Positions 1 through 11,600 of a stretch of 34,271 nt of DNA are shown one piece after another. Location of the stretch: NCBI GenBank assembly GCA_022511045.1, contig JAFLSF010000022.1, positions 1 to 34,271 of the forward strand, in the 5' to 3' direction. The translations under genes and the position numbers were made by a program. The notes beneath the pieces were generated by a model. That model was not told the origin of the DNA, did not search any database, and saw nothing but the letters and a program-made list of their open reading frames with translations. Each line of letters opens with the position of its first letter. Position 1 is the stretch's first letter. This stretch comes from Prevotella sp. GTDB taxonomy: Bacteria; Bacteroidota; Bacteroidia; Bacteroidales; Bacteroidaceae.

Positions 1-288
1 ATTGAGCCTGCTGCTGCAGCTGTTGCTGTTGCTGCTGGTCCTGCTGCTGGCGGTGAGGCCGCTGCTGCTGAGGAGAAGACCTCTTTCGACGTTGTTCTGA
101 AGGAAGCTGGTGCTGCTAAGTTGCAGGTTGTAAAGGCTGTTAAAGAGGCTTGCGGTCTGGGCTTGAAAGAAGCTAAGGATTTGGTAGACGGTGCTCCCTC
201 TACTCTGAAAGAAGGTCTGTCTAAGGACGAGGCTGAGAACCTGAAGAAGACTATTGAGGAGGCTGGTGCTGTTGTTGAGCTGAAATAA
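1..288 (+). CDS. rplL: 50S ribosomal protein L7/L12, C-terminal part (5' end outside window)
   Basis: Reading frame 1 is open from the first base to TAA at 286-288. It encodes an Ala/Gly/Val-rich hinge, then the compact C-terminal domain: [20 protein letters not shown], a [26 protein letters not shown] helix-turn region, and the ending [10 protein letters not shown]. This is the factor-binding domain of the ribosomal stalk protein, which recruits EF-Tu, EF-G and IF2 to the 50S subunit. The N-terminal dimerisation domain and start codon lie upstream of the window. Position directly before rpoB matches the conserved rplKAJL-rpoBC order. The alanine-rich linker starts at the very edge, so only about 95 residues are visible. 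Identification is certain from the C-terminal domain and synteny. Confidence 0.97.
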   Translation: MEPAAAAVAVAAGPAAGGEAAAAEEKTSFDVVLKEAGAAKLQVVKAVKEACGLGLKEAKDLVDGAPSTLKEGLSKDEAENLKKTIEEAGAVVELK

Positions 289-307
289 TTCAGCCATAGC
301 AATAAAC

Positions 308-350
308 AATTGGTTGGGGGCTCTCAAGTAGAGAGTTCCCGACCAATTTC
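308..350 (+). terminator. rplL-rpoB intercistronic hairpin (possible attenuator)
   Basis: An inverted repeat pairs 308-325 (AATTGGTT, GGGGG, CTCTC) with 331-348 (GAGAG, TTCCC, GACCAATT) around a 5-nt loop AAGTA. About 18 positions pair, including several G-U pairs. The hairpin is followed by a mixed TCTGTCTCTATT tract, not a pure U-run, so partial termination or an RNA-processing site is more likely than a full stop. It lies between the ribosomal stalk gene and rpoB, where other bacteria have an attenuator that lowers rpoBC expression relative to rplJL; that role here is inference. Confidence 0.65.
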
Positions 351-418
351 TGTCTCTATTATAGAAACTTCGGATAGTAAAGAAAGTCGAGAAATTTTAG
401 AATAACAATCATAAATAC

Positions 419-3400
419 ATGGCTTCAAAAGTAATAGACAACAGAGTTAACTTTGGTAGCGTCAAAAATCCAATGCCCTTTCCGGATTTTCTTGATGTAC
501 AGTTAAAGTCTTTTAAAGATTTCCTACAGTTAGACACTCCGCCTGAGGAACGCAAGAACGACGGTTTGTATAAGGTGTTCTCAGAGAACTTCCCTATCAC
601 TGATACGCGTAATAATTTCGTTCTTGAGTTCTTGGATTATTATATCGATCCGCCCCGTTATACCATTGATGAATGTTTGGAGCGCGGCTTGACTTATAGC
701 GTACCCTTGAAGGCTAAATTGAAGCTCTACTGTACGGATCCCGATCATGAAGATTTTGGAACGGTGATACAAGATGTTTTTCTTGGTCCAATACCATATA
801 TGACATCTAACGGTACCTTTATAATAAATGGTGCAGAGCGTGTTGTTGTATCACAGTTGCATCGTTCACCAGGTGTGTTCTTCGGTCAGAACGTGCATGC
901 TAATGGTACGCTTCTCTATTCGGCACGTATTATTCCTTTTAAAGGTTCTTGGATTGAGTTTGCTACGGACATTAACAATGTTATGTATGCATACATTGAC
1001 CGCAAGAAGAAGTTACCTGTTACGACACTTTTGCGTGCAATTGGTTTTGAAACAGATAAGGATATTCTGCAAATTTTTGATCTTGCCGAAGAGGTAAAGG
1101 TTAATAAGACTACTTTGAAGAAGTATGTTGGTTCAAAACTTGCTGCACGTGTGCTAAAGAGTTGGAATGAAGACTTTGTGGACGAAGATACGGGTGAAGT
1201 AGTATCTATTGAACGTAACGAAGTCATCATGGAACGTGAGACAGAAATAACGGAAGATAATCTGTTGGAGATTTTGGAGAGCGGTGCCCAGACAATACTT
1301 ATTCATAAGAATGAAACTGTTGCGCAAGACTTCTCTATCATCTTTAATACGTTACAAAAGGATCCTTCCAATTCCGAGAAAGAGGCGGTGCTATACATAT
1401 ATCGGCAATTGCGTAATGCAGACCCTGCTGATGATGCCAGTGCTCGCGAGGTCATCCAGAATCTGTTTTTCTCGGATAAACGTTACGATTTAGGCGATGT
1501 AGGGCGTTATCGTATCAACAAAAAATTGGGTTTAGACACAGAGATGGGTATCCGTGTGTTGACCAAGGAAGATATCATTGAGATTATTAAGTATTTAATT
1601 CAATTGATTAACTCCAAGGCTACCGTAGATGATATTGATCATTTGTCCAATCGTCGTGTACGTACTGTTGGTGAACAGCTATCGAATCAGTTCTCTATCG
1701 GTTTGGCACGTATGAGTCGCACTATTCGTGAACGTATGAATGTTCGTGATAATGAGGTGTTCACCCCAACGGACCTGATTACAGCTAAAACTATCTCTAG
1801 TGTAATTAACTCATTTTTCGGTACTAATCCGTTGTCGCAGTTCATGGATCAAACCAATCCGCTGGCAGAGGTGACTCACAAGAGACGTCTTTCTGCTTTA
1901 GGTCCTGGTGGTCTTTCTCGTGAACGTGCTGGTTTTGAAGTTCGTGATGTACACTATACCCACTATGGTCGTCTTTGCCCGATTGAGAGTCCTGAAGGTC
2001 CTAATATCGGACTGATTTCTTCTTTGTGTGTTTATGCTACGATTAACGAATTAGGTTTCATCTCAACTCCTTATCGTAAGGTAGAGAATGGGGTGGCTAA
2101 TTTGAATAATGATGACATCATTTATCTGACAGCAGAGGAGGAAGAAGAACATGTTATTGGACAGGGTAATGCCCCGCTAAATGACGATGGTACCTTTATT
2201 CGTTCTGTTGTAAAATGTCGTCAGGATGCAGATTTCCCCGTTGTACCTCCTACACAGGTAGATTTGATGGACGTTTCGCCACAGCAGATTGCTTCTATTG
2301 CTGCTTCGTTGATTCCATTTTTGGAACACGATGATGCACACCGCGCACTGATGGGATCAAACATGATGCGTCAAGCAGTTCCCCTGCTCCATAATGAAGC
2401 TCCTATTGTAGGTACTGGTATTGAAAAGCAGGTTTGTGAGGACTCCCGCACGATGATTACTGCAGAGAGTAACGGTGTCGTTGATTATGTTGATGCAACT
2501 ACTATTCGTATTCTCTATGATCGTACAGAAGATGAGGAGTTTGTCAGTTTCGAGCCTGCATTAAAGGAGTACCGTATTCCAAAGTTCCGTCGTACCAACC
2601 AGAACATGACTATTGACCTGCGTCCAATCTGTGACAAGGGACAGCGTGTTAAGAAAGGTGATATCTTAACAGAGGGGTATGCAACTGAAAATGGTGAGCT
2701 TGCATTAGGGCGTAATCTGCTTGTTGCATATATGCCTTGGAAAGGTTACAACTATGAAGATGCCATTGTTCTTAACGAACGCATTGTGCGTGAGGATATC
2801 TTGACCTCCGTTCATGTGGATGAATACTCACTTGATGTCCGTGAGACTAAACGTGGTGCCGAGGAGTTCACTGCCGACATTCCAAATGTTAGTGAAGAGG
2901 CAACTAAGGATCTTGATGAGAATGGTGTTATTCGTGTTGGTGCACGGGTTGAGCCTGGTGATATTTTGATTGGTAAGATTTCACCAAAAGGAGAGAGTGA
3001 TCCTTCACCAGAAGAGAAATTGTTACGTGCTATCTTTGGTGATAAGGCAGGTGATGTGAAAGATTCTTCGTTGAAGGCTAATCCGTCACTTACGGGTGTC
3101 ATCGTTGATAAAAAGCTATTTACTCGTGCCGTAAAGACTCGTCAAACCAAATTGCAAGATAAGAAATTATTGGAGAAGATTGACGAAGAACATGAGGCGA
3201 AGATTAGTGATTTGAAGGACATTTTAGTTGAAAAACTTATGATCCTAACTAAAGGAAAAACTTCTCAAGGTGTAAAAGATTACACAGGTGCAGAGGTTAT
3301 TTCAAAAGGTTCTAAGTTCACTGTAACTAATCTGAAGAACCTTGAGTACGGTGATATCCAGATCAGCAACTGGACAAACGATGATTATAAGAATGAACTT

Positions 3401-4231
3401 ATAGGTAAGTTGATTATTAACTACATGAAGAAGTTCAAGTTGCTCGATGCTGAGATGAAACGTAAAAAGTATGCTATCACGATAGGTGACGAGTTGCCCT
3501 CTGGCATTCTTCAAATGGCCAAAGTTTATGTGGCTAAGAAACGCAAAATTGGCGTTGGTGATAAGTTGGCTGGTCGTCATGGTAATAAGGGTATTGTCTC
3601 AAAGGTTGTACGGCAGGAAGATATGCCATTCCTTGAGGATGGTCGCCCCGTAGATTTGGTTCTGAATCCGTTAGGCGTGCCATCACGTATGAATCTTGGC
3701 CAGATTTTCGAGGCCATTCTTGGTGCTGCAGGTAAGAAACTCGGTGTAAAGTTCTCTACACCAATCTTTGATGGTGCTAAGCTTGAGGATTTGGCAGAAT
3801 GGACCGACAAGGCAGGTCTGCCGCGACTCTGTTCTACACATTTGTATGATGGTGAGACTGGTGAGCGTTTCGATCAGCCTGCAACAGTTGGTATTACCTA
3901 TTTCTTAAAGCTTGGACACATGGTCGAGGATAAGATGCATGCTCGTTCTATCGGCCCATACTCACTCATCACCCAACAGCCTTTGGGTGGTAAGGCACAG
4001 TTTGGTGGACAGCGTTTTGGAGAGATGGAGGTCTGGGCTTTGGAAGCCTTTGGTGCCAGCCATGTATTGCAAGAGATTCTGACCATCAAGTCTGACGATG
4101 TTGTTGGTCGTGCCAAGGCATACGAGGCAATTGTCAAGGGTGAGCAAATGCCAACTCCCGGTATTCCAGAGTCACTCAACGTACTGTTGCATGAACTGAA
4201 AGGCTTGGGTCTAAGTATCAAGATGGACTAA
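419..4231 (+). CDS. rpoB: DNA-directed RNA polymerase subunit beta
   Basis: The 1270-residue protein is the beta subunit of RNA polymerase, forming one pincer of the catalytic cleft. The rifampicin-binding cluster is intact around residues 473-494: [22 protein letters not shown], broken here only for description, with wild-type residues D477, H487 and S492 (E. coli D516, H526, S531). It is followed by [18 protein letters not shown] and the [11 protein letters not shown] motif. Near the C-terminus are GRHGNKG (switch/active-site region) and the [14 protein letters not shown] segment that contacts beta prime. The start ATG at 419 has no Shine-Dalgarno sequence upstream, only A/T-rich DNA, as is usual in Bacteroidota. 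It follows rplL by 130 nt and precedes rpoC by 31 nt. Length fits Bacteroidales RpoB. No resistance change is seen in the central cluster. Confidence 0.99.
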   Translation: MASKVIDNRVNFGSVKNPMPFPDFLDVQLKSFKDFLQLDTPPEERKNDGLYKVFSENFPITDTRNNFVLEFLDYYIDPPRYTIDECLERGLTYSVPLKAKLKLYCTDPDHEDFGTVIQDVFLGPIPYMTSNGTFIINGAERVVVSQLHRSPGVFFGQNVHANGTLLYSARIIPFKGSWIEFATDINNVMYAYIDRKKKLPVTTLLRAIGFETDKDILQIFDLAEEVKVNKTTLKKYVGSKLAARVLKSWNEDFVDEDTGEVVSIERNEVIMERETEITEDNLLEILESGAQTILIHKNETVAQDFSIIFNTLQKDPSNSEKEAVLYIYRQLRNADPADDASAREVIQNLFFSDKRYDLGDVGRYRINKKLGLDTEMGIRVLTKEDIIEIIKYLIQLINSKATVDDIDHLSNRRVRTVGEQLSNQFSIGLARMSRTIRERMNVRDNEVFTPTDLITAKTISSVINSFFGTNPLSQFMDQTNPLAEVTHKRRLSALGPGGLSRERAGFEVRDVHYTHYGRLCPIESPEGPNIGLISSLCVYATINELGFISTPYRKVENGVANLNNDDIIYLTAEEEEEHVIGQGNAPLNDDGTFIRSVVKCRQDADFPVVPPTQVDLMDVSPQQIASIAASLIPFLEHDDAHRALMGSNMMRQAVPLLHNEAPIVGTGIEKQVCEDSRTMITAESNGVVDYVDATTIRILYDRTEDEEFVSFEPALKEYRIPKFRRTNQNMTIDLRPICDKGQRVKKGDILTEGYATENGELALGRNLLVAYMPWKGYNYEDAIVLNERIVREDILTSVHVDEYSLDVRETKRGAEEFTADIPNVSEEATKDLDENGVIRVGARVEPGDILIGKISPKGESDPSPEEKLLRAIFGDKAGDVKDSSLKANPSLTGVIVDKKLFTRAVKTRQTKLQDKKLLEKIDEEHEAKISDLKDILVEKLMILTKGKTSQGVKDYTGAEVISKGSKFTVTNLKNLEYGDIQISNWTNDDYKNELIGKLIINYMKKFKLLDAEMKRKKYAITIGDELPSGILQMAKVYVAKKRKIGVGDKLAGRHGNKGIVSKVVRQEDMPFLEDGRPVDLVLNPLGVPSRMNLGQIFEAILGAAGKKLGVKFSTPIFDGAKLEDLAEWTDKAGLPRLCSTHLYDGETGERFDQPATVGITYFLKLGHMVEDKMHARSIGPYSLITQQPLGGKAQFGGQRFGEMEVWALEAFGASHVLQEILTIKSDDVVGRAKAYEAIVKGEQMPTPGIPESLNVLLHELKGLGLSIKMD

Positions 4232-4262
4232 TAAATCGTTAATCGTAAATTGGTAAATAAAT

Positions 4263-7200
4263 ATGGCTTTTAAGAAAGATTCAAAGATAAAGAGTAATTT
4301 CACCAAAATTACCATTGGCCTTGCATCACCTGACGAGATTCTTGAGAATTCCTATGGTGAGGTGACTAAGCCTGAGACCATCAACTATCGTACCTACAAG
4401 CCTGAGCGTGATGGCTTGTTCTGCGAGCGTATTTTTGGTCCGACCAAGGATTATGAATGTGCTTGTGGCAAGTATAAACGCATCCGTTATAAGGGAATTG
4501 TCTGCGATCGTTGTGGTGTAGAGGTTACTGAGAAAAAGGTTCGTCGCGAGCGAACGGGACACATTGAACTTGTTGTTCCTGTTGCCCATATTTGGTATTT
4601 CCGTTCTCTGCCTAACAAGATCGGTTATTTGCTGGGACTTCCCACCAAGAAACTTGATGCTATAATTTACTACGAGCGCTATGTCGTTATTCAGCCAGGT
4701 GCAATGGCAGGTAAGAAAGATGCCGAAGGTAATCCTGTATTAGGTTCTCAGATGTATGATTTGCTCTCTGAGGAAGAATATAATGACATTATTGATAATC
4801 AATTATCAGCAGATAACGATTATCTTGAGGATAGTGATCCCAATAAATTTATTTGTAAAATGGGAGCAGAAGCTGTCTACGACTTGTTGGGTCGTCTTGA
4901 CCTTGACTCTTTGAGCTATGAGTTGCGCGACCGTGCAAATAGCGACTCGTCCATGCAACGCAAGAACGAGGCTCTGAAGCGTCTACAGGTTGTAGAGGCT
5001 TTCCGTAGCAGTGTGGAAAAAGGAATCAATCGTCCTGAGTGGATGATTATGAAGATTATCCCAGTTACTCCGCCCGAGTTACGTCCCCTTGTGCCTTTGG
5101 ATGGTGGTCGTTTTGCTACCAGTGATTTAAATGACCTTTATCGTCGAGTCATTATCCGCAATAACCGTCTGAAACGCTTAATGGAGATTCATGCTCCGGA
5201 GGTTATTCTACGCAATGAAAAACGCATGCTGCAGGAGGCCGTTGACTCATTGTTTGACAACAGTCGCAAGTCGAGTGCTGTTAAAAGTGATTCTAACCGT
5301 CCGCTAAAATCTCTGTCTGATTCATTAAAGGGTAAGCAGGGACGTTTCCGTCAAAACTTGCTCGGTAAACGTGTTGATTACTCGGCTCGTTCGGTTATTG
5401 TTGTAGGTCCTGAGTTGAAGATGGGCGAATGTGGGCTTCCAAAATTGATGGCAGCCGAGTTATATAAGCCCTTTATTATTCGCAAACTCATTGAACGAGG
5501 CATTGTCAAGACAGTTAAGTCGGCCAAGAAGATAGTAGACCGTCGTGAGCCTATCATTTGGGATATTCTTGAGAATGTGATGAAAGGCCATCCCGTCCTG
5601 CTGAACCGTGCTCCAACGCTACACCGTTTAGGAATTCAAGCTTTTCAGCCTAAGTTAATTGAGGGAAAGGCTATTCAGTTACATCCGTTGGCTTGTACAG
5701 CTTTCAATGCCGACTTCGATGGTGACCAGATGGCTGTTCACCTTCCTTTGAGTAACGAGGCTATCTTGGAGGCACAGATTTTAATGCTTCAGAGCCACAA
5801 CATTTTGAACCCAGCTAATGGTGCACCTATCACCGTTCCTTCGCAGGATATGGTGCTCGGACTCTATTATATTTCTAAGATTCGTCCAGGAGCAAAAGGC
5901 GAGGGACTGACTTTTTATGGTCCTGAGGAAGCTATTATTGCCCATAATGAAGGAAAATGTGACCTGCACGCTCAGGTGAAGGTGGTTGTTGACGATATTG
6001 TAGACGGCAAGCCTGTGAAGCGCATGGTTGAGACTTCTGTTGGACGTGTCATTGTAAATGGCATTATTCCGAAAGAAGTTGGTTATGTCAACAAGATTGT
6101 TTCCAAGAAGTCCTTACGCGACATCATTGCTGATGTTATTAAGAATGTAGGCTTTGCTGAGGCTTGTGAGTTCCTTGATGGAATTAAAAATCTTGGCTAT
6201 CGCATGGCTTATGAAGCAGGTCTCTCGTTCAACCTTGACGATATTATTATCCCTGAGTCCAAGAAAGACCTTGTAGAAAAAGGTAATGAAGAGGTACGCC
6301 AGATTACTGAGAACTATAACATGGGCTTTATTACAGACAATGAACGTTATAACCAGGTTATTGATACATGGACTCACATCAATAATGACCTCGGCAATGT
6401 GCTGATGAAAGAGATGACTGAGGCCGACCAAGGATTCAATGCTGTGTTCATGATGCTTGACTCTGGTGCACGTGGTAGTAAGGACCAAATTCGTCAGCTT
6501 TCAGGTATGCGTGGTCTGATGGCTAAGCCTCAGAAAGCAGGAGCCGAGGGTGCACAGATTATTGAAAACCCCATTCTGTCGAACTTCAAGGAAGGAATGT
6601 CCGTGCTGGAATACTTCATCTCTACTCACGGTGCCCGTAAGGGCCTGGCTGACACTGCTATGAAAACAGCCGATGCTGGTTATCTGACCCGTCGTTTGGT
6701 CGATGTCTCTCACGATGTCATAATTAACGAGGAAGACTGTGGTACGCTGCGTGGCCTTGTATGTACGGCTCTAAAGAATGGCGATGAGGTGATTTCTACA
6801 CTTTATGAGCGCATCTTGGGACGTGTTTCAGTACATGATATTATCCATCCTTCTACTGGAGAACTGATTGTTTCTGCTGGTGAGGAGATTACTGAGCCCA
6901 TTGCACTGGCTATTGAAGACTCCCCCATTGAGAGCGTGGAGATACGTTCTGTGCTTACTTGTGAGTCTAAACACGGTGTTTGTATGAAGTGTTATGGCCG
7001 CAACCTTGCTACTCGTCGTATGGTGCAGAAAGGAGAGGCTGTGGGAGTCATTGCTGCACAAGCCATTGGTGAGCCTGGTACACAGTTGACACTTCGTACA
7101 TTCCACGCTGGTGGTGTGGCCGCCAATGCTGCCGCCAATGCCAGTATTGTGGCTAAGAATGACTCGAAAATAGAATTTGAGGAAGTACGTACTGTACCGT

Positions 7201-8591
7201 TCGACGAGGATGGTCGCGAATGTGAAATGGTGGTTAGCCGTCTGGGTGAATTACGTTTTGTTGATGTCAATACCAAGATAGTGCTCTCTACCGTGAACGT
7301 TCCTTACGGCTCTTCACTTTATTTTAAGAATGGTGACATTGTTAAGCAAGGAGACAAGATTGCCCAATGGGATCCTTTCAATGCCGTTATCGTTACTGAA
7401 TATGCTGGTACTTTGAAGTTCCATGATGTTGCTGAGGGTGTTACTTTCCGTGCTGAGACCGACGAAACGACAGGTCTTACCGAGAAGATTGTCACAGAGT
7501 CGAAAGACAAATCAAAGGTACCAACCTGCGATGTTATCGATGCAAATGGCGACATAGTCGGAACCTATAACTTCCCTGTGGGCGGTCACGTTGTAGTTGA
7601 GGACGGCCAAACTGTCAAGACTGGTGAGACCCTCGTCAAGATTCCACGTGCTGCTGCCAAGGGTGGTGATATTACTGGTGGTCTACCTCGTGTCACCGAG
7701 CTTTTTGAAGCCCGTAACCCATCGAACCCTGCCATCGTTTCTGAGATTGACGGTGAAGTCACTATGGGTAAGGTAAAGCGTGGTAACCGCGAAATTGTTG
7801 TCACTTCCAAAACAGGCGAACAGCGTAAATATCTCGTATCATTATCTAAGCAGATTCTGGTGCAGGAGCATGATGCTGTTCGAGCAGGAACGCCGTTATC
7901 CGATGGTGTTATTACCCCTGCGGACATTCTGGCCATTAAGGGTCCCACGTCTGTACAGGAGTATATCGTCAATGAGGTTCAGGACGTTTATCGTCTGCAA
8001 GGTGTGAAGATTAACGACAAGCATTTCGAGATTATTGTCCGCCAGATGATGCGTAAGGTTCAGATTAACGATCCTGGTGACACCTCATTCCTTGAGCAGG
8101 AGATAGTCGATAAGCTTGACTTTGCCGAGGAGAATGACCGTATCTGGGGCAAGAAAGTAGTTATCGATGCAGGTGACTCTGAGACCATGCAGAAGGGACA
8201 AATTGTTACTGCCCGCAAGTTGCGCGATGAGAACTCTATGCTGAAGCGTCGTGATATGAAGCCCGTACAGGTTCGTGACGCTGTTCCTGCTACGTCTACT
8301 CAGATTCTTCAAGGTATCACCCGTGCAGCCCTGCAAACCAAGTCGTTCATGTCTGCCGCATCTTTCCAAGAGACCACTAAGGTGCTCAATGAGGCAGCTA
8401 TTCGCGCCAAGGTAGACTATCTGGAGGGTATGAAGGAGAATGTGATCTCTGGTCACCTCATTCCCGCAGGTACTGGACAACGCGGTTACGATAAGCTCAT
8501 TGTAGGCTCCAAGGAGGAGTATGAGCGCATGCAGGCCAATCGCAAAAATGTGCTTGACTTTGGCGCAGAATCCGCACTTGAAGAACGCTAA
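4263..8591 (+). CDS. rpoC: DNA-directed RNA polymerase subunit beta'
   Basis: The 1442-residue protein carries the catalytic magnesium site of RNA polymerase in [12 protein letters not shown], with aspartates 484, 486 and 488. The N-terminal zinc ribbon is visible as C66, C68, C81 and C84 (CACGKY...CDRCG). The second zinc site lies in the [15 protein letters not shown] region in the C-terminal half, after the bridge/trigger-helix regions ([27 protein letters not shown]). It sits 31 nt after rpoB and surely shares its transcript. A rho-independent terminator follows 23 nt after the stop. No unusual truncation or insertion was noticed. Confidence 0.99.
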   Translation: MAFKKDSKIKSNFTKITIGLASPDEILENSYGEVTKPETINYRTYKPERDGLFCERIFGPTKDYECACGKYKRIRYKGIVCDRCGVEVTEKKVRRERTGHIELVVPVAHIWYFRSLPNKIGYLLGLPTKKLDAIIYYERYVVIQPGAMAGKKDAEGNPVLGSQMYDLLSEEEYNDIIDNQLSADNDYLEDSDPNKFICKMGAEAVYDLLGRLDLDSLSYELRDRANSDSSMQRKNEALKRLQVVEAFRSSVEKGINRPEWMIMKIIPVTPPELRPLVPLDGGRFATSDLNDLYRRVIIRNNRLKRLMEIHAPEVILRNEKRMLQEAVDSLFDNSRKSSAVKSDSNRPLKSLSDSLKGKQGRFRQNLLGKRVDYSARSVIVVGPELKMGECGLPKLMAAELYKPFIIRKLIERGIVKTVKSAKKIVDRREPIIWDILENVMKGHPVLLNRAPTLHRLGIQAFQPKLIEGKAIQLHPLACTAFNADFDGDQMAVHLPLSNEAILEAQILMLQSHNILNPANGAPITVPSQDMVLGLYYISKIRPGAKGEGLTFYGPEEAIIAHNEGKCDLHAQVKVVVDDIVDGKPVKRMVETSVGRVIVNGIIPKEVGYVNKIVSKKSLRDIIADVIKNVGFAEACEFLDGIKNLGYRMAYEAGLSFNLDDIIIPESKKDLVEKGNEEVRQITENYNMGFITDNERYNQVIDTWTHINNDLGNVLMKEMTEADQGFNAVFMMLDSGARGSKDQIRQLSGMRGLMAKPQKAGAEGAQIIENPILSNFKEGMSVLEYFISTHGARKGLADTAMKTADAGYLTRRLVDVSHDVIINEEDCGTLRGLVCTALKNGDEVISTLYERILGRVSVHDIIHPSTGELIVSAGEEITEPIALAIEDSPIESVEIRSVLTCESKHGVCMKCYGRNLATRRMVQKGEAVGVIAAQAIGEPGTQLTLRTFHAGGVAANAAANASIVAKNDSKIEFEEVRTVPFDEDGRECEMVVSRLGELRFVDVNTKIVLSTVNVPYGSSLYFKNGDIVKQGDKIAQWDPFNAVIVTEYAGTLKFHDVAEGVTFRAETDETTGLTEKIVTESKDKSKVPTCDVIDANGDIVGTYNFPVGGHVVVEDGQTVKTGETLVKIPRAAAKGGDITGGLPRVTELFEARNPSNPAIVSEIDGEVTMGKVKRGNREIVVTSKTGEQRKYLVSLSKQILVQEHDAVRAGTPLSDGVITPADILAIKGPTSVQEYIVNEVQDVYRLQGVKINDKHFEIIVRQMMRKVQINDPGDTSFLEQEIVDKLDFAEENDRIWGKKVVIDAGDSETMQKGQIVTARKLRDENSMLKRRDMKPVQVRDAVPATSTQILQGITRAALQTKSFMSAASFQETTKVLNEAAIRAKVDYLEGMKENVISGHLIPAGTGQRGYDKLIVGSKEEYERMQANRKNVLDFGAESALEER

Positions 8592-8613
8592 ACGTTCTCT
8601 CGAAGTAAAATAG

Positions 8614-8652
8614 AAATGGGAATGTGTCTACTTTGGCACATTCCCATTTTTC
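8614..8652 (+). terminator. Rho-independent terminator of the rpoBC operon (possibly bidirectional)
   Basis: A perfect 13-bp stem pairs AAATGGGAATGTG (8614-8626) with CACATTCCCATTT (8637-8649), loop TCTACTTTGG, followed by TT on the plus strand. Read on the minus strand the same stem is followed by CTATTTTA, so it may also stop transcripts coming from purE, whose stop codon faces it at 8737. Confidence 0.9.
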
Positions 8653-8736
8653 TTGAGTATAAACCTTGCGGTTGTTAAAGTATGGGCTCGTCGTTAATAA
8701 ATCGTACTTTTATTTGAGGGTTCTATTTTTCGTCCC

Positions 8737-9243
8737 TTAATTCGTCTTAAATTGGAACTTTACGTTAGCCAATTCTTCATTAGCTTTAGTAATCTTGTCC
8801 GTCAAAGCAAGCTTGTAGTGCTGTAGGCGATTGTTCAGTTCTTCATCGCTTAGAGCCAGCATTTGTACAGTCAGAATGGCGGCATTTTGTGCTCCGTTGA
8901 CACCAACCGTTGCCACAGGAATACCTGGGGGCATCTGGATGATGCTCAGCATGGCATCCAACCCGTCAAGCATACCCTTGATGGGTACGCCGATAACAGG
9001 CAGTGTGGTGTTTGCTGCAATGACGCCTGGCAAGGCAGCAGCCATACCTGCTGCGGCAATGATGACCTTGATGCCACGCGACTTGGCATTCTTTGCAAAC
9101 ACCTCTACCTCAGTAGGTGTACGGTGGGCCGACAAGGCATTTACTTCGAACGGAACCTGCAACTCATCCAGTAGTTTGCAGGCTTTCTCCATGACGGGCA
9201 GGTCGCTGGTGCTGCCCATGATAATGCTTACAATTGGTTTCAT
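8737..9243 (-). CDS. purE: N5-carboxyaminoimidazole ribonucleotide mutase
   Basis: The 168-residue protein is class I PurE, which converts N5-CAIR to CAIR in purine biosynthesis. Family signatures are present: GSTSDLPVMEKA near the N-terminus (phosphate-binding loop), SAHRTP with His40 and Arg41 in the active site, and the AAGMAAALPGV and GVPI segments. Its usual partner purK is not in the window. It is the last gene of a minus-strand run, 44 nt after the PAP2 phosphatase gene, and is convergent with rpoC. Length and motif spacing are normal for octameric bacterial PurE. Confidence 0.97.
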   Translation of the reverse strand: MKPIVSIIMGSTSDLPVMEKACKLLDELQVPFEVNALSAHRTPTEVEVFAKNAKSRGIKVIIAAAGMAAALPGVIAANTTLPVIGVPIKGMLDGLDAMLSIIQMPPGIPVATVGVNGAQNAAILTVQMLALSDEELNNRLQHYKLALTDKITKANEELANVKFQFKTN

Positions 9244-9287
9244 ATTGTGATGTTATTGTTTAAAAGTCTGTTATATTTTTCGCGGAT

Positions 9288-9917
9288 TCAGAGAAAGAAG
9301 ATAGCAAAAGCAGCACAGAAGAAGCCTATCCAGAAACCACCCGCTACTTGTCCCAAAGTATGTTGTCGCAATATCATGCGACTGGTGCCCACCATTCCTG
9401 CTACGATGAATATTAGACACATCCACCATACAGGATTGAAGTTCAGATATTCCGCAAAAGCGAATAGTGCGCCCCCCATTCCTCCAATGGCGGCCGTATG
9501 CTCTGATACCTTCCACCAAAGGTTTATCATGGCACACATCATTTGTACAAACAAGGCTGCAACCACGATGTTGCCCATGAAATGCGGCATGTGTAACCGC
9601 TGCATCATATATACACAGGCGAAATAGCAGCCGATGGAGATGACGTAGGGCACCATGCGTCGCTCTCGTTGTCCTAATTCTATCAGCGACCACCCTTGAT
9701 AGCGCCTATAGAGGCGTATCATAGCGGTTGGCAACAAGATAGTAAACAGATAAACCATTATAAGCACTTGCATCTTATAATATAAGGGGAATATGCTTAA
9801 ATAGCTGAATAGGAACAGCACCACCAACCCTGCTATGGGCAGCCAGAATGGGGTGAACAACACGCTCAGCAAGCGTGCTACCAGAATAATTTGTCTGTCG
9901 CGTCTTGTCTTTTCCAT
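9288..9917 (-). CDS. PAP2-type membrane phosphatase
   Basis: The protein of about 209 residues has five to six hydrophobic segments and two recognisable pieces of the PAP2 (phosphatidic acid phosphatase type 2) signature: KVSEHTAAIGG, matching the SxH block, and SRMILRQHTLGQVAGG, matching the SRxxxxxHxxxQ/D block. The N-terminal KxxxxxxRP block is not obvious, although an arginine-rich stretch (LGQRERRMVPY) sits at the right place. It probably dephosphorylates a lipid phosphate or undecaprenyl pyrophosphate at the membrane. An upstream ATG at 9947 exists, but ATG at 9917 gives MEKTRRDRQ, begins 7 nt after the rpoN stop and avoids overlap, so I prefer it. Two genes away lies an inositol-lipid operon, so phosphatidylinositol-phosphate is one possible substrate (speculative). 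Confidence 0.82.
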   Translation of the reverse strand: MEKTRRDRQIILVARLLSVLFTPFWLPIAGLVVLFLFSYLSIFPLYYKMQVLIMVYLFTILLPTAMIRLYRRYQGWSLIELGQRERRMVPYVISIGCYFACVYMMQRLHMPHFMGNIVVAALFVQMMCAMINLWWKVSEHTAAIGGMGGALFAFAEYLNFNPVWWMCLIFIVAGMVGTSRMILRQHTLGQVAGGFWIGFFCAAFAIFFL

Positions 9918-9924
9918 TCTTGTG

Positions 9925-11430
9925 TCAGATTTTCCTAAGTCTTGCAATGGGCAAGCCCATTTGCTCGCGATATTTTGCTACCGTCCGTCGGGCGATGGGA
10001 TAGCCTCGTTGTGCCAACAACTCTCCTAATGTCTCGTCGCTCAACGGTTTTTTCTTGTCCTCGGCATCTATCAATTCATGTAGCACGGACTTGATTTTTC
10101 GGGTTGATAGTTCCTCGCCTTCTGCCGTCGTATAAGCATCGTTGAAGAAGTAGCGCAGGGGAAAAGTTCCCCAACGCGTCTGGGCGTATTTGGAGTTCGA
10201 GACCCTCGAAATGGTACTCACGTCCAGCCCTGTCTTCTCAGCAATGTCCTTCAGAATCATTGGTCGCAGGGTCGCCTCGTCACCCTCCTCGAAAAACCGA
10301 TGTTGCCAAGTGATGATGGCCTGCATGGTGATAGTCAGCGTGTGGCGCCGAGTACGTATGGCATCAATGAAACTCTCTGCCGCACTGACCTTTTTTTTGG
10401 TGTACAGCAGCGCCTCTTTCATCTGTCGGCTCATGTTTTCCTTGTTGTTCTGATATTCTTTCAGCATCTCCGTAAACGACTGCGATACGTGCAGTTCTGG
10501 CACATCACCAGTGTTTAGGGTGAAGGTCACGGTGCCATCGTCCTGCGTGTCAACGATAAAATCGGGCGTAATCTGCTGGACGGAGCGCCCCATCTCCTCG
10601 CCCATAGCCGTTCCGGGCTTGGGATTCAGTTTGCGCAACTCGCCGATAAGCGTCTCCATCTGTAGGTCTGTCAGTTGCAACACCTGCTGTAACTTGTTCC
10701 AATGCTTTCTGGTGAACAATTCGAAATGATTCTCCAGCGTCAGTAACATCAGTTCCTTGAGTCGGGATGGCTCTCTCCGCTTTACCTGCAACAAAAGACA
10801 TTCTTGTAATGAGCGCCCTCCAATGCCCGCAGGGTCAAAGTCCTGCAACATCGTCAGCACCTGTTCTATCTCCTGTTCGTTCACGTCCGTGTTGTGGTAT
10901 ATAGCCAACTCGTCAGCAATGGTGTGTAGGGGTTTTCGCAACAAGCCGTCGTCGTCCAGCGAGCCGATAAGATACTCCATGATGTTTTGCTGCTGCTCCG
11001 TCATTGGTGTTGTGCCCATCTGCTCCTTCAGTTGGTCGTAAAACGATATGCCCTGCCCATATATCACGTCTTCGCGCTCCTCTTGATTCGACAGACCACC
11101 CTGATAGACAGGTAGTTCCTCGTCGTCGCGTCCTAACGACTCCAAAGCGGCGTCCAGAGCAGACTGGCGTTCCTCCTGCTCGTAGGAGTCGGTACTCTCC
11201 ATACGGTTGTCCGTGTTCTCTACGCTATCAAAATTATCTGGATAGTCTTGATAGTCATCTGAAGCTATTTCCAATGCAGGGTTATCGTCCATCTCGGCAT
11301 TGATGCGCTCAATTAGTTGTGCAACAGGTAGTTCCGTCAACTGTGCTTGCAACAACTGCTGATGCGTGATGCTCTGCGTCAGCCGCTGTTGTTCCGTCAG
11401 CCGTTGCTCTTGTATTTGCTCCTGTGCCAT
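9925..11430 (-). CDS. rpoN: RNA polymerase sigma-54 factor
   Basis: The 501-residue protein has the three-part sigma-54 layout. An N-terminal Gln/Leu-rich activator-interacting region (residues about 1-55, including QRLTQSITHQQLLQAQLTEL and IERINAEMDDNPALE) is followed by an acidic linker. A core-binding region contains LIGSLDDDGLLRKPL and FDPAGIGGRSLQECLLLQ. A helix-turn-helix (LKDIAEKTGLDVSTISRVSNSKYAQ, with WGTFPLRYFF) precedes the C-terminal RpoN box ARRTVAKYRE (about residue 481), which recognises the -24 element. It needs AAA+ enhancer-binding activators, none of which is encoded here. The 303-bp upstream region contains four 22-bp repeats and a possible -7 element. The PAP2 gene starts 7 nt after its stop, so they are probably cotranscribed. 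Confidence 0.97.
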   Translation of the reverse strand: MAQEQIQEQRLTEQQRLTQSITHQQLLQAQLTELPVAQLIERINAEMDDNPALEIASDDYQDYPDNFDSVENTDNRMESTDSYEQEERQSALDAALESLGRDDEELPVYQGGLSNQEEREDVIYGQGISFYDQLKEQMGTTPMTEQQQNIMEYLIGSLDDDGLLRKPLHTIADELAIYHNTDVNEQEIEQVLTMLQDFDPAGIGGRSLQECLLLQVKRREPSRLKELMLLTLENHFELFTRKHWNKLQQVLQLTDLQMETLIGELRKLNPKPGTAMGEEMGRSVQQITPDFIVDTQDDGTVTFTLNTGDVPELHVSQSFTEMLKEYQNNKENMSRQMKEALLYTKKKVSAAESFIDAIRTRRHTLTITMQAIITWQHRFFEEGDEATLRPMILKDIAEKTGLDVSTISRVSNSKYAQTRWGTFPLRYFFNDAYTTAEGEELSTRKIKSVLHELIDAEDKKKPLSDETLGELLAQRGYPIARRTVAKYREQMGLPIARLRKI

Positions 11431-11518
11431 CTTATTTACCGTATGCTTTCAAACGTTCTGCGTGTGTCGTCTTTTCTGCTCCTATGCTGTCCCTGACCGC
11501 GTATTTAGAAATCTTTTG

Positions 11519-11554
11519 CAAATATACAAATTTTTTCTAACATCTGCATACAAA
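11519..11554 (-). promoter_or_regulatory. Possible rpoN promoter, Bacteroidota type
   Basis: On the minus strand a TATATTTG box (complement of 11519-11526) fits the -7 consensus TAnnTTTG. A TTTG that could serve as the -33 box lies at 11551-11554, but the 24-nt spacing is longer than the usual 19-21. The predicted 5' untranslated region would be about 85 nt. Confidence 0.4.
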
Positions 11555-11600
11555 ACACTAAAATACTCATGAAAAAATTGCGGGTAACTCCTCACAAAAA

